24,279 nucleotides of DNA from an uncultured bacterium. Its GTDB lineage: Bacteria; Bacteroidota; Bacteroidia; Bacteroidales; Rikenellaceae. This document shows, in pieces, positions 1 through 8,351 of this stretch (position 1 is the first letter of the stretch; every line of letters begins with the position of its first letter). The stretch covers positions 1 to 24,279 of the forward strand of contig CAJMNH010000020.1 of NCBI GenBank assembly GCA_905214725.1, given 5' to 3'. A model generated the notes under the pieces. That model saw nothing but the letters and a program-made list of their open reading frames with translations. It did not search any database and was not told the DNA's origin. The translations under genes and the position numbers were made by a program.

Positions 1-1853
1 CGGACAAGACCATCGACGCGCTCTACGCCTTCACCGACTGCGAGGTGTCGATCGCGCCCAACGCCTGCGTGATTTGGGACGAGAAACCCCATTTCATGGG
101 CGTAAGCGAGATTCTGCGCCGTTCGGCGGAGCATACGCGGGCGTTGCTGGGGCAGGAGCTCGAAATCCGGCTCCATGAGTTGAACGAGGCGTGGCATGCG
201 GCGTCGCTGGAACGCATCTTCATCGAGAATAAGCTCTACCAGCTTATCGAGGGGTGCAAGACCCGCGAGGCGGCGTACGCCGCAGTGGACAAAGGGCTGG
301 AACCGTTCAAGAAGTTGCTGCGCCGCGAGGTGACGCTCGAAGACGTGCAGCGCCTCACGGAGCTGAAATTCATCCGCATCTCGCGGTTCGATTCGGACAA
401 GGCCGATACAGAAATCAAGGGCATCGAAGCCGAAATCAAACGGGTGCGGCACGATCTGGATCACCTGACTGATTACGCCGTGGCTTACTACGAGCGCATC
501 CGCGAGAAGTACGGCAAGGGGCGCGAGCGGCGCACCGAGCTGCGGTCGTTCGACACGATCGAGGCGGCCAAAGTGGCCGTGACCAACGCCAAGCTCTACG
601 TCGACCGCGCCGAGGGCTTCTTCGGCATCGGCAAGTCGATGAAGGAGGCCGAGCTGGTCTGCGACTGCTCGGACATCGACGACGTGATCGTCTTCACGAA
701 AGACGGCCGCTACATCATCACCAAGGTGTGCGACAAAGCCTTCTTCGACAAGAATATCTACTATATCGGCGTTTTCAAGCGCAACGACGAGCGGACGATC
801 TACAACATCCTCTACCGCGACGGCAAGAACGGCCCGATTCTGATGAAGCGCTGCGCCATCAAGGGCGTGACGCGCGACAAGGAGTACGACATCACGAAGG
901 GAACGCCCAAGAGCGAAATTCTCTACATGTCGGTCAATCCCAACGGCGAGGCCGAGGTGCTGAAAGTCTACTTCAAGCCGCGGCCGCGGTTGAAGAAGGT
1001 GATCGTCGATCTCGATTTCTCGACGCTGGCCATCAAGGGGCGCCAGAGTCAGGGCAACCTCTTCTCGCGCTACGGCATCCACAAGATCGTGCTGAAAGAG
1101 CGCGGCACCTCGACGCTCGGCAGTCAGGAAATCTGGTTCGACGACGACGTGCACCGGCTCAACTCCGAGGGGCGGGGATATGCGCTGGGCGCCTTCAAGG
1201 GCGAGGACAAGCTGCTGGTGTGGACGCCCCGCAGATACTATATCACGAACTACGACCTGCAACAGCATTTCCCCGACGATACGGTCTTTGTCGAGCGTTA
1301 CCGTCCCGAACGGGTCTACGCGGTCTGCTACTTCGACCGTGAGCAGAACTACTACTATTTGAAGCGGTTCGATATCGAATCGAGCGACAAGATACAGTTT
1401 TTCCTCGACGAAGAGGGGACGGGCGATTTCGTCTGCCGCACGGGACGCGCCGGCGCGCAGTTGGAGGTGACCTATGCCGGCGCACAGGCGTCGCGTCCGC
1501 CCGAATTGATGGATGTGGACGGTTTTGTCGGCGTCAAGAGCCACCGCGCCAAGGGGAAGCGCATCACCACCTTCGAGGTGGCGTCGCTGCGCTTCGTGGA
1601 GCCGGAGGATCCCGAGGAGGATCCGGCCGATGCGGCCCCTGCCGACGACGGGCCTGCCGCAGACGGTATGCCGGCGGCGAACGGAGCCGCCGCATCTGCA
1701 GAAGATGCAGCCGTTGCGGAGGGGATCGAGCTGCCCGAAGAGCCGGTGGAGACGCCGGATGCGTCGGGAGACGACGAAGTGGAGTTTTCGATCGAGCGTC
1801 CGCGCGGCGATCAGGACGATGTGATCGACGTGGAGCAGCTCAACCTCTTTTAA
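1..1853 (+). CDS. parC: DNA topoisomerase IV subunit A (ParC), 5'-truncated by window edge
   Basis: This is the C-terminal 616 residues of a type IIA topoisomerase A subunit. The reading frame is open from base 3 and continues beyond the window, so the GTG at 45 is an internal codon and not the start. The breakage-reunion core with the catalytic tyrosine is therefore missing. What remains is the end of the core (KTIDALYAFTDCEVSI), a coiled-coil region, and a beta-pinwheel-like C-terminal domain containing GRYIITKVCDKAFFDKNIYY and GRQSQGNLFSRYGIHKIVL. These stretches are characteristic of Bacteroidota ParC. No GyrA-box (QRRGGKG-like) is present, which separates it from the real gyrA at 8570. 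The last ~85 residues form an acidic, Ala/Pro/Glu-rich, probably disordered tail ending DVEQLNLF. With ParE it decatenates daughter chromosomes. It is followed 24 nt later by aroK and probably cotranscribed with it. Confidence 0.93.
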   Translation, partial: DKTIDALYAFTDCEVSIAPNACVIWDEKPHFMGVSEILRRSAEHTRALLGQELEIRLHELNEAWHAASLERIFIENKLYQLIEGCKTREAAYAAVDKGLEPFKKLLRREVTLEDVQRLTELKFIRISRFDSDKADTEIKGIEAEIKRVRHDLDHLTDYAVAYYERIREKYGKGRERRTELRSFDTIEAAKVAVTNAKLYVDRAEGFFGIGKSMKEAELVCDCSDIDDVIVFTKDGRYIITKVCDKAFFDKNIYYIGVFKRNDERTIYNILYRDGKNGPILMKRCAIKGVTRDKEYDITKGTPKSEILYMSVNPNGEAEVLKVYFKPRPRLKKVIVDLDFSTLAIKGRQSQGNLFSRYGIHKIVLKERGTSTLGSQEIWFDDDVHRLNSEGRGYALGAFKGEDKLLVWTPRRYYITNYDLQQHFPDDTVFVERYRPERVYAVCYFDREQNYYYLKRFDIESSDKIQFFLDEEGTGDFVCRTGRAGAQLEVTYAGAQASRPPELMDVDGFVGVKSHRAKGKRITTFEVASLRFVEPEDPEEDPADAAPADDGPAADGMPAANGAAASAEDAAVAEGIELPEEPVETPDASGDDEVEFSIERPRGDQDDVIDVEQLNLF

Positions 1854-1877
1854 GCGGACGAACGGAAAACGGAGCCG

Positions 1878-2405
1878 ATGGCGATGAAGGTCTTTCTGGT
1901 GGGATATATGGGGTGCGGCAAGAGCACGCTGGCGCGGAAGTTGTCGCGCCGGACGGGGATGCGCGCCGTCGATACCGACACCGAGGTCGAACGCCTCGAA
2001 GGGGCGACGGTCAGCGATATTTTCCGTTACGAAGGCGAGCAGAGGTTCCGCGAACTGGAACGGCAGGTCGTAGAGCGGCTGGCGGCTTCGGACGAGGCGT
2101 GCGTCGTCGCCACGGGCGGCGGCCTGCCGACGTGGAGCGACAATATGGCGATGCTTTCGGCGGCGGGCGTGACCGTCTACCTGCGTCGTTCGGCAGACAA
2201 AATCGCTGCGCGCCTGACCCCCTACGGCCGATCGAAACGCCCCAAGCTGCAAGGTCTGAACGACGCCGAACTGGCGGCGTTTATGGAACGCAACATCGCC
2301 GAACGCGAACCTCACTATGCGCAGGCGGCGCTTGTCATCGACTGCGACGTTTTGAGCGATGACGAGGTGGTGGAACGGATCCTGAATTATCTCGAAACAC
2401 GATGA
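1878..2405 (+). CDS. aroK: Shikimate kinase
   Basis: This 175-aa cytoplasmic enzyme phosphorylates the 3-hydroxyl of shikimate with ATP, the fifth step of chorismate and aromatic amino acid synthesis. The sequence shows a Walker A loop GYMGCGKST (residues 9-17), the shikimate-binding DTD (32-34), a conserved Arg58 in QRFRELE, the GGG loop (80-82, ATGGGLP), and a lid region with GRSKRP. The length is normal for the family. An ATG at 1884 (Met3) is an equally possible start, because homologues often begin directly at MKVFLVG. The stop codon overlaps the murI start by 4 nt (ATGA), indicating translational coupling. AroK versus AroL cannot be told from the sequence; AroK is the usual name for the single copy in Bacteroidota. 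Confidence 0.95.
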   Translation: MAMKVFLVGYMGCGKSTLARKLSRRTGMRAVDTDTEVERLEGATVSDIFRYEGEQRFRELERQVVERLAASDEACVVATGGGLPTWSDNMAMLSAAGVTVYLRRSADKIAARLTPYGRSKRPKLQGLNDAELAAFMERNIAEREPHYAQAALVIDCDVLSDDEVVERILNYLETR

Positions 2406-3181
2406 ATAACGCACCGATAGGAATCTACGACTCGGGGCTGGGCGGGCTGACCGTCTGGCGCGAGGTGCGGCATCTGCTGCCGGAGGAATCGCTGCTCTAT
2501 CTGGGCGACGGCAAGAATTGCCCCTACGGTTCGCGTTCGCGCGAGGAGGTTCGCGCGTTGGCCGATGCGGCCGTGGAACGGCTTGCGGAGGAGGGGTGCA
2601 AATTGGTCGTCGTGGCCTGCAATACGGCGACGGCCGCCGCCATCGACTTTCTGCGAGCGAAATATGCGGCGCTGCCCATCGTGGGAATGGAACCGGCGGT
2701 GAAACCCGCCTGCCTGCATACGCGCAGCGGCGTGGTGGGGGTGCTCGCCACCGAACGGAGTCTCGAAGGCGACCTGTTCCGCCGCACGGCGGCCCGTTAC
2801 GGTCACGACGTGAAGGTGATCGCCGCATCGGGCAGGGGGTTCGTCGAACTGGTGGAGAACGACTTGGAGACGACGCCCGAAGCGGATCGTACCGTGGCCG
2901 CCGCGGTGGCGGGAATGCTGGCCAGCGGCGCCGATCAGATCGTACTGGGATGCACGCACTATCCGTTCCTGATCGATGCGCTCCGGCGGGCGACGGCCGG
3001 CCGCGACGTGACGATCATCGACCCTGCGCCGGCGGTGGCGCGCCGTACGGCCGAGTTGCTCGAAGCCCGCGGACTGCGCGCAGCGCAGGGGCATCGTCCC
3101 GAATACGGCTTCCTGACCTTCGCCGACGAGGCCTACCGCGAACGGTTGCACCGCAAGGCTTTCGCCTGCGACGTTGCATAA
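2402..3181 (+). CDS. murI: Glutamate racemase
   Basis: This 259-aa cofactor-independent racemase converts L-glutamate to the D-glutamate used by MurD in peptidoglycan precursor synthesis in the cytoplasm. The family landmarks are all visible: IGIYDSGLGGLTV at the N-terminus (Asp10 and Ser11 in the active site), PYG (41-43), the first catalytic cysteine Cys73 in VACNTATA, and the second, Cys184, in LGCTHYPFL. The length is normal. The start ATG overlaps the aroK stop (ATGA), so it is probably translated by coupling in the parC-aroK-murI run. The 45-bp gap that follows contains a separate promoter for ftsK, so murI likely ends this transcription unit or is only partly read through. Confidence 0.96.
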   Translation: MNNAPIGIYDSGLGGLTVWREVRHLLPEESLLYLGDGKNCPYGSRSREEVRALADAAVERLAEEGCKLVVVACNTATAAAIDFLRAKYAALPIVGMEPAVKPACLHTRSGVVGVLATERSLEGDLFRRTAARYGHDVKVIAASGRGFVELVENDLETTPEADRTVAAAVAGMLASGADQIVLGCTHYPFLIDALRRATAGRDVTIIDPAPAVARRTAELLEARGLRAAQGHRPEYGFLTFADEAYRERLHRKAFACDVA

Positions 3182-3204
3182 ATGGAAAATGATCGCTACT
3201 TTTG
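3174..3204 (+). promoter_or_regulatory. Bacteroidota-type promoter for ftsK
   Basis: TTG at 3174-3176 and TACTTTTG at 3197-3204 are separated by 20 nt. This matches the Bacteroidota primary sigma consensus (TTTG, 19-21 nt, TAnnTTTG). The -7 element lies 22 nt before the ftsK ATG. The -33 half overlaps the last codons of murI. The short leader is A-rich with no Shine-Dalgarno sequence. Confidence 0.7.
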
Positions 3205-3226
3205 TATCGATTAAACTGGAAAAAAC

Positions 3227-5983
3227 ATGGCATCGACCCAATCCAAATCGGCAAAGGCCTCCGCGACGCGCACCGACGGTGAGAGCGCACGGTGGATTTT
3301 CGGCCTGCTGCTGCTCTTTGTCGGGATCTTTCTGATGGCGTCGGTGATCTTCTATTATTTCAATTGGCGGGGCGATTACAGCGCTTTGCACGGTGTCGGC
3401 AGTGAAAATCCCAATTTCGACGATTCGATCGACAACCCTTGCGGGCCCCTCGGCGCATGGGCGGCCGAGATGCTTATCGGACGCTCGTTCGGCCTGTTCG
3501 GAATCATTGTTCCGTTCATCGTGACGATGATGGGCATTCGCATGCTACGCCGACGTCCCATCCTGTTTCATCACTCGGTGCTCAGTTCGCTGCTGGTGCT
3601 CATTCTCGGCTCGTTGACGCTCGGCGTCGCTTTCGACGACCGGTGGGGGTTGTTCAACAGCGGCTGGGGCGGCGCTTACGGCATCGAGATGGGACGTCTG
3701 CTGAGCGGAAGCATCGGCATGGTGGGATGCGTTATCGTACTGCTGGGCGGTTGGATTCTGACCGGAGTGTTCATTAATCGTAATTTCATCAATACGGTCA
3801 ACCGCGCCGGCAATGTGTTGGTCGACAAAAGCGGCAAGCTGGTGGGAACGGTGGCGCAGAAGGTGCCTTCGTTGCAGTCGCTCGTCGTCTCCCGTACGAA
3901 AGGGGCGGAGGATGCGGAGGATACGCCGCCCGCAGGAAAAGGCGGCGACGAGGCGCTGCCTGCATCTCCGTTCGCTGCGGACGGGGAGTCTGTTCGGGAA
4001 CGGGCCGGAAAACCGCTTTCCGGTGAAGTTTCGACCGTGCCGCCCGCCGACGAGGACGATTCGTTCATCGTGCACCCTGCGGTTGCGGGGGGCGTGGAGA
4101 CCGTCAACGATTTTTATGCCCGCAACCGCGTTTCGGACGATGACGATCCCTTCGAGGAGCATACGCTCGGCGCGGACGCGGAGCCGGACGAACCGGTTGT
4201 CGTTCCGCTGCCTTCGCGGCTGGTGAGCGAGGACGACGAATTCGTCGAGATCGACCTCTCGGTCGATGCGACGGACGGGACTCCGACCGATGAGGTGACG
4301 CAGGCGACCGGTAACGCCGTAGTGGAGAGTCCCTTCCTCGACGACGGGGAACCGTTCGTGGTGAAGGAGACCGGCGCTCCGGCCGGCGATGCGCCCGAAG
4401 GGGTGGTAGTGACCGTCGAGGAGCACCATGACCCGCTGGTGGACGAGCACCGGATCACGACCGAAGCCTACGATCCGTTGAAGGATCTGATCAATTACCG
4501 CCGTCCGTCGGTGACGCTGTTGGAGGATTATGTCTCCGATTCGGAGGTGACCGACGAGGAGATCTACGAGAACAAGTCGCGCATCGAGGAGACGCTCAAG
4601 AATTTCGGCATCCCCATTCAGCGCATCAAGGCCACTACGGGTCCTACGGTGACGCTCTACGAGATCGTGCAGGCGCAGGGAGTCAAGATTTCGAAGATAC
4701 AGAGTTTGCAAAACGATATCGCGCAGAGTCTTAAAGCGTTGGGCATCCGCATCATCGCGCCGATTCCCGGCAAGGGAACCATCGGCATCGAGGTGCCCAA
4801 CCGCAACAAGGAGATCGTCTCGATGTATTCGGCCGTGCGGTCGATGAAGTTTCAGGAGTCGAAGGCCGAACTGCCGGTGGTGATCGGCCGCACGATCCAG
4901 AACGAGAACTATGTTTTCGATCTGGCGAAAATGCCCCACCTGCTGGTGGCCGGTGCGACGGGACAGGGTAAGTCGGTGGGATTGAACGCCATCATCACCT
5001 CGCTGCTCTACAAGAAACATCCTGCGCAGCTCAAATTCGTGATGATCGATCCCAAGATGGTCGAGTTCTCGCTCTACGCCAAGATCGAAAGGCACTTTTT
5101 GGCGAAGATGGAGTCCGAAGAGGAGGCCATCATCACCGATCCGCGCAAGGCCGTCTATACGCTCAATTCGCTCTGTACCGAGATGGAAAACCGGTTGGCG
5201 CTGTGCAAGGACGCCGGCGCGCGCAACATCAAGGAGTATAACGAGAAATTCACGGCGCGGCGGCTCAATCCGTTGAAGGGGCATCGTTTTCTGCCCTACA
5301 TCGTGGTGGTGGTGGACGAGTTCGCCGATCTGATCATGACGGCCAAGGAGGTTGAGGGGCCTGTGATGCGGCTGGCGCAGAAGGCGCGCGCCGTGGGCAT
5401 CCACCTGATCATTGCCACGCAGCGTCCCGACGTGAAGGTCATCACGGGCGGCATCAAGGCCAATTTCCCTGCCCGCATCGCCTTCCGCGTAATGCAGATG
5501 ATCGACTCGCGCACGATCATCGACCGGCCGGGCGCCGAGCAGCTGATCGGGCGCGGCGACATGCTTTTTTCGAACAACGGCGAGCTGACGCGCGTGCAGT
5601 GCGCGCTGGTCGATACGCCCGAGGTGGATCGTATCGTGGAGTATATCTCCAAGCAGCAGGGCTATACGTCGGCCTACAACCTGCCCGATTACACGCCCGA
5701 TTCGGGCGGCGGCGAGGCGGTGCTGGGCAGCGAGAGTTCCGCGCCGGTGAAGTACGACGCCAAATTCGCCGAGATCGCGCGCGACGCCGTTTCGCAGGGA
5801 CAGATCTCGACTTCGATGATCCAGCGCAACTACGAGGTGGGCTTCAACCGTGCGGGGCGGATCATGATGCAGCTCGAACGGGCCGGCATCGTGGGACGGC
5901 AGGAGGGCGCCAAGCCGCGCGACATTCTCTATCACGATCTGCCGAGCCTCGAAGCGAAGTTGCAGGAGCTGGGCCTTTTCTAA
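3227..5983 (+). CDS. ftsK: DNA translocase FtsK
   Basis: This 918-aa membrane-anchored, septum-localised DNA motor moves chromosome dimers and termini toward dif during division. Four N-terminal membrane segments lie at about residues 23-45, 86-106, 117-136 and 160-183. A long acidic, low-complexity linker follows (about 195-410). The motor then has an alpha domain, Walker A GATGQGKS (576-583) and Walker B VVVVDE ending at Asp697-Glu698. A C-terminal winged-helix gamma domain (about 842-905) includes QISTSMIQRNYEVGFNRAGR and would read orienting sequences. FtsK usually shows GATGSGKS; the Gln here does not disturb the P-loop Gly, Lys or Ser residues. The ATG at 3227 directly precedes the charged N-terminus and fits the promoter at 3174-3204. 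The lolA-like gene begins 3 nt after the stop, so the two form an operon. Confidence 0.96.
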   Translation: MASTQSKSAKASATRTDGESARWIFGLLLLFVGIFLMASVIFYYFNWRGDYSALHGVGSENPNFDDSIDNPCGPLGAWAAEMLIGRSFGLFGIIVPFIVTMMGIRMLRRRPILFHHSVLSSLLVLILGSLTLGVAFDDRWGLFNSGWGGAYGIEMGRLLSGSIGMVGCVIVLLGGWILTGVFINRNFINTVNRAGNVLVDKSGKLVGTVAQKVPSLQSLVVSRTKGAEDAEDTPPAGKGGDEALPASPFAADGESVRERAGKPLSGEVSTVPPADEDDSFIVHPAVAGGVETVNDFYARNRVSDDDDPFEEHTLGADAEPDEPVVVPLPSRLVSEDDEFVEIDLSVDATDGTPTDEVTQATGNAVVESPFLDDGEPFVVKETGAPAGDAPEGVVVTVEEHHDPLVDEHRITTEAYDPLKDLINYRRPSVTLLEDYVSDSEVTDEEIYENKSRIEETLKNFGIPIQRIKATTGPTVTLYEIVQAQGVKISKIQSLQNDIAQSLKALGIRIIAPIPGKGTIGIEVPNRNKEIVSMYSAVRSMKFQESKAELPVVIGRTIQNENYVFDLAKMPHLLVAGATGQGKSVGLNAIITSLLYKKHPAQLKFVMIDPKMVEFSLYAKIERHFLAKMESEEEAIITDPRKAVYTLNSLCTEMENRLALCKDAGARNIKEYNEKFTARRLNPLKGHRFLPYIVVVVDEFADLIMTAKEVEGPVMRLAQKARAVGIHLIIATQRPDVKVITGGIKANFPARIAFRVMQMIDSRTIIDRPGAEQLIGRGDMLFSNNGELTRVQCALVDTPEVDRIVEYISKQQGYTSAYNLPDYTPDSGGGEAVLGSESSAPVKYDAKFAEIARDAVSQGQISTSMIQRNYEVGFNRAGRIMMQLERAGIVGRQEGAKPRDILYHDLPSLEAKLQELGLF

Positions 5984-5986
5984 ACG

Positions 5987-6607
5987 ATGTTACGACGCAA
6001 CGATATGTTCAGATGGATGGTTTGCCTTGCAGCCGTGCTGTTGCCTGCGGCCGTGTCGCAGGCGGCGGACGACGCCCGTGCGCAGGAGGTCGTGGGGCGG
6101 TTGGCGGCCCGTTTCCGCGCGATGAAGGCCTACACGGTTACGTTCGCCGTCGAAGGAGCCGACTTTGCGACCGAAGGAAGTTATGCCGTCGAGGGCGACC
6201 GTTACTATATGCGTGTGGGCGATGCCGAGGCCTATTCCGACGGCGCGTCGAAGTGGGAGGTCGATCCGTCGAAGCGCGAGGTGGTGGTCGACGCGGTGGA
6301 TACGTCGAGTCGCAGCCTGCTGAGCAATCCGACGCGGGCGTTCGATTTTCTGGGCGACGCGTTCCGCAGCGAATTGATCCCCTCCGAGGGCGATGTACGC
6401 CGTCTTCGGCTTACGCCGACCGACAAGGGGGCGGTGATGAGCGCCGTTACGGTCGACGTCGCGGGGGACGGTACGCCGCGCTCGGTGGTCTACGATCTCG
6501 ACGGCGACACGATGCGGATCGACATTCGGGGCATTACGCCGTCGGCCGAGGTGCGGCGCTTCGATGCGGCGAACTATCCCGGCTACGAGTTGATCGATTT
6601 CCGTTGA
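5987..6607 (+). CDS. lolA: LolA-like outer-membrane lipoprotein carrier
   Basis: This periplasmic protein of about 200 aa probably ferries lipoproteins from the LolCDE complex to the outer membrane. A signal peptide is visible (hydrophobic run VCLAAVLLPAAVSQA, cleavage before ADD). The mature part shows the LolA-type pattern: an early AYTVTFAVEGADFATEGSYA strand pair, and an RYYMRVGDAEAYSDG-like hydrophobic-cup segment in which many Bacteroidota homologues have a comparable bulky-residue strand. The annotated start gives 206 aa; Met7 at 6005 (MFRWMVCLAAVLL) gives a more typical signal peptide and is an equally good start. It sits 3 nt behind ftsK, an arrangement common in Bacteroidota. No LolB is visible nearby. 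Family assignment rests on fold-level similarity, so a related LolA-superfamily role is possible. Confidence 0.8.
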   Translation: MLRRNDMFRWMVCLAAVLLPAAVSQAADDARAQEVVGRLAARFRAMKAYTVTFAVEGADFATEGSYAVEGDRYYMRVGDAEAYSDGASKWEVDPSKREVVVDAVDTSSRSLLSNPTRAFDFLGDAFRSELIPSEGDVRRLRLTPTDKGAVMSAVTVDVAGDGTPRSVVYDLDGDTMRIDIRGITPSAEVRRFDAANYPGYELIDFR

Positions 6608-6626
6608 GGCGGAGCGGCAAATGCAG

Positions 6627-6664
6627 AAGAGCCGGATTCGAAACGATTTTCGAATCCGGCTCTT
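6627..6664. terminator. Perfect 17-bp inverted repeat between convergent genes
   Basis: Left arm 6627-6643 (AAGAGCCGGATTCGAAA) pairs without mismatch with 6648-6664 around a CGAT loop. It lies 19 nt after the lolA stop and 20 nt beyond the stop of the convergent SGNH hydrolase gene, so it can serve both strands. There is no separate U-tract; the arms themselves start with A-rich and end with T-rich bases. Confidence 0.8.
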
Positions 6665-6684
6665 GCGTTATCGGGTTGCGGTTG

Positions 6685-8085
6685 TCAGCGGCCGCAACGG
6701 AGGGCGTCGCCCGGTACGGTCTCCGCCGCTACGCGCCGCAGGTAGGCCGCTGTGTCGGAATCGAGCAGGCCGTCGGAGGGCGTTGCGCCGAAAGATTCTC
6801 CCGTAAGCGTCGCGCAGATCACGGCGGCGGCTAGATAGGAACCGGCGTAGGAGGGATGCGAGCCGTCGCGGACATAGAGTTCGATGTCGGGCCGTTCGGC
6901 ACGAACGCGGCTCCACGCGACGCCCACGGGAATGCAGCCTGCACCGACGGCTTCGGCTTCGGCGAGGGTGTTGACGCGGATGCGCTCCTGCATGGCGGCG
7001 TAGGTCGTAAGGAAGTCGTAGTAGAATTTGCCTTCGATATAGCCGTTGCGTCGGCCCCATGTCATTTCGATGAAGGGTCGTAATTTCGGATTGCGCTCCC
7101 TGACGTAAGAGACGATCGCCTCCATGTGACCGACGATGCCTTTGTCGTCGGGCGTGCCGATCAGCGCCGGATGGAGACTTTGATCCTGTAAAACGACGAA
7201 ATCGTAGCCGCCTCGGTCGATCAGGTCGCGGCAGTCGGCCTGTTTCAGGTGGCGTTCCATCGTGCAGCCGCCGATGGTGAACATTTCGACGTGCAGGTCG
7301 CGGCCTTCGCAGGCGGCCAATTCGCGGACAATGCCCGGTACAAGGTTGTAGTAGGTGTAGCTGTTCCCGATGAAAAGCACTTTCTGCGATCGGGAAAGCG
7401 GTTCGCTTCCCAACCGGCGAATGTAGGCGCCCAAACCGTGCGCATTGTAAAAACCGCTGACGCCCAGACTGTCGGAGGGTAGGGCGCGTCCGTCGTCGGC
7501 GCGCAGATTCGCGGCTTGTACCCAGCGGATGCGCAGCGTGTCGCGTACGAGCGGACGGCGCAGCGGGATCGTGCCGAAGATTTTATAGGAGTTGCTTTTT
7601 CCCGAGGCGAAGAGACGGTGCGTGTAGCGGACGGATGCCTCTTCGGGGGCGCGCAGCAGTCGGCTTGCCGGACGCCAGCGACCCCGCTCGAAATATTCCA
7701 GCCGATAGTATTTCGCGGCGGAGGCGTCGTTGCCGAAGAGGAAGTCGACGCCGATGCGTTCGCCTTTGCCGAGCGAGTCGACCGGCACGGTGAAAAGCCA
7801 GTAGTCGCCCGCCGCACCGCCCCGTACGGCGGGATTGTGCGATTTGCCGAACGTACGGACGAAGCCGTCGGGGGCGTTGCTTTGGGCCCGGACATAGCGA
7901 AGCGTCGCTTCGGGCCGGTCGTCGGCATGCAGAACGCCCTCCTCAACGAAGGTTGCGGCATGGGCGTCGTGATGCGCTTTGTCGAAATGCCACAGACAGG
8001 GCAGATCGCCTGCGGGCGGATTCGCTCCTGCAGCGGTCAGCAAGGTCGCGGCGCAGAGAAGCAGTGTGGAAAAGAGTCGGTTCAT
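6685..8085 (-). CDS. Secreted SGNH/GDSL-family hydrolase with N-terminal beta-rich domain
   Basis: This 466-aa exported protein has a signal peptide (MNRLFSTLLLCAATLLTAAGA) and then two regions. Residues ~25-225 form an uncharacterised, probably beta-sandwich domain. Residues ~234-460 carry an SGNH hydrolase fold with the block I nucleophile Ser242 in FIGNSYT, block II glycines in IGGCT (271-275), block III residues in VVLQDQS (297-303), and the Asp407/His410 pair in DGSHPSYAG. Such enzymes are esterases, often acting on acetylated glycans; the substrate here is unknown. The longer reading frame begins 19 codons upstream, but the ATG at 8085 gives a clean signal peptide and lies 26 nt from a promoter. 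The LLLC early in the hydrophobic core is not a convincing lipobox. It is monocistronic and convergent with lolA. Confidence 0.85.
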   Translation of the reverse strand: MNRLFSTLLLCAATLLTAAGANPPAGDLPCLWHFDKAHHDAHAATFVEEGVLHADDRPEATLRYVRAQSNAPDGFVRTFGKSHNPAVRGGAAGDYWLFTVPVDSLGKGERIGVDFLFGNDASAAKYYRLEYFERGRWRPASRLLRAPEEASVRYTHRLFASGKSNSYKIFGTIPLRRPLVRDTLRIRWVQAANLRADDGRALPSDSLGVSGFYNAHGLGAYIRRLGSEPLSRSQKVLFIGNSYTYYNLVPGIVRELAACEGRDLHVEMFTIGGCTMERHLKQADCRDLIDRGGYDFVVLQDQSLHPALIGTPDDKGIVGHMEAIVSYVRERNPKLRPFIEMTWGRRNGYIEGKFYYDFLTTYAAMQERIRVNTLAEAEAVGAGCIPVGVAWSRVRAERPDIELYVRDGSHPSYAGSYLAAAVICATLTGESFGATPSDGLLDSDTAAYLRRVAAETVPGDALRCGR

Positions 8086-8111
8086 GACAAAAATGAAAGG
8101 GTTAGTTTTTA

Positions 8112-8142
8112 CAAAGCTACGAAATCCTCCGGTCAATCGCAA
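8112..8142 (-). promoter_or_regulatory. Bacteroidota-type promoter for the SGNH hydrolase gene
   Basis: On the minus strand TTG (plus 8140-8142) is followed after exactly 20 nt by TAGCTTTG (plus 8112-8119), a full TAnnTTTG match. The -7 element is 26 nt upstream of the ATG at 8085. Its position within the longer reading frame supports choosing 8085 as the start. Confidence 0.75.
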
Positions 8143-8320
8143 GCTCCGATGCCGGTCGGCGGCGCGTTTCGTCCGATCGTATCGTGACGATTCGATGCCG
8201 GATTTCCCCGTCCCCTTGTCGGGTCGGATTTTAAATGCGCTCAGATCGGCTGAAAAGTGCCGAAAACGGCGGATTTCCGACGAAAGATACTCCGCATGAT
8301 TGAAATTTTAACTGTAAAAG
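8143..8320. other. Intergenic spacer between divergent promoters
   Basis: This stretch separates the -33 elements of the SGNH hydrolase and gyrA promoters, which point away from each other. I see no open reading frame, tRNA or strong hairpin in it. Confidence 0.5.
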
Positions 8321-8351
8321 TTGTCCAGTTGTGAAATAAATCGTATTTTTG
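8321..8351 (+). promoter_or_regulatory. Bacteroidota-type promoter for gyrA
   Basis: TTG at 8321-8323 and TATTTTTG at 8344-8351 are separated by exactly 20 nt, an ideal match to the Bacteroidota consensus in an AT-rich pocket. It lies 218 nt before the gyrA ATG, whereas other promoter elements in this window lie about 21-55 nt from their starts. No second TAnnTTTG is visible closer to gyrA. Confidence 0.75.

Noticed and set aside
45..47. GTG at 45 as the start of the first gene
   Set aside because: The frame is open to the window edge and the residues before it (DKTIDALYAFTDCE) are conserved ParC sequence, so the gene starts outside the window.
3545..5935. Long minus-strand open frame (796 codons) opposite ftsK
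   Set aside because: It lies wholly antisense to an unmistakable ftsK. Its product is His/Arg/Asp-rich without domains, a typical shadow of codon bias in GC-rich DNA.
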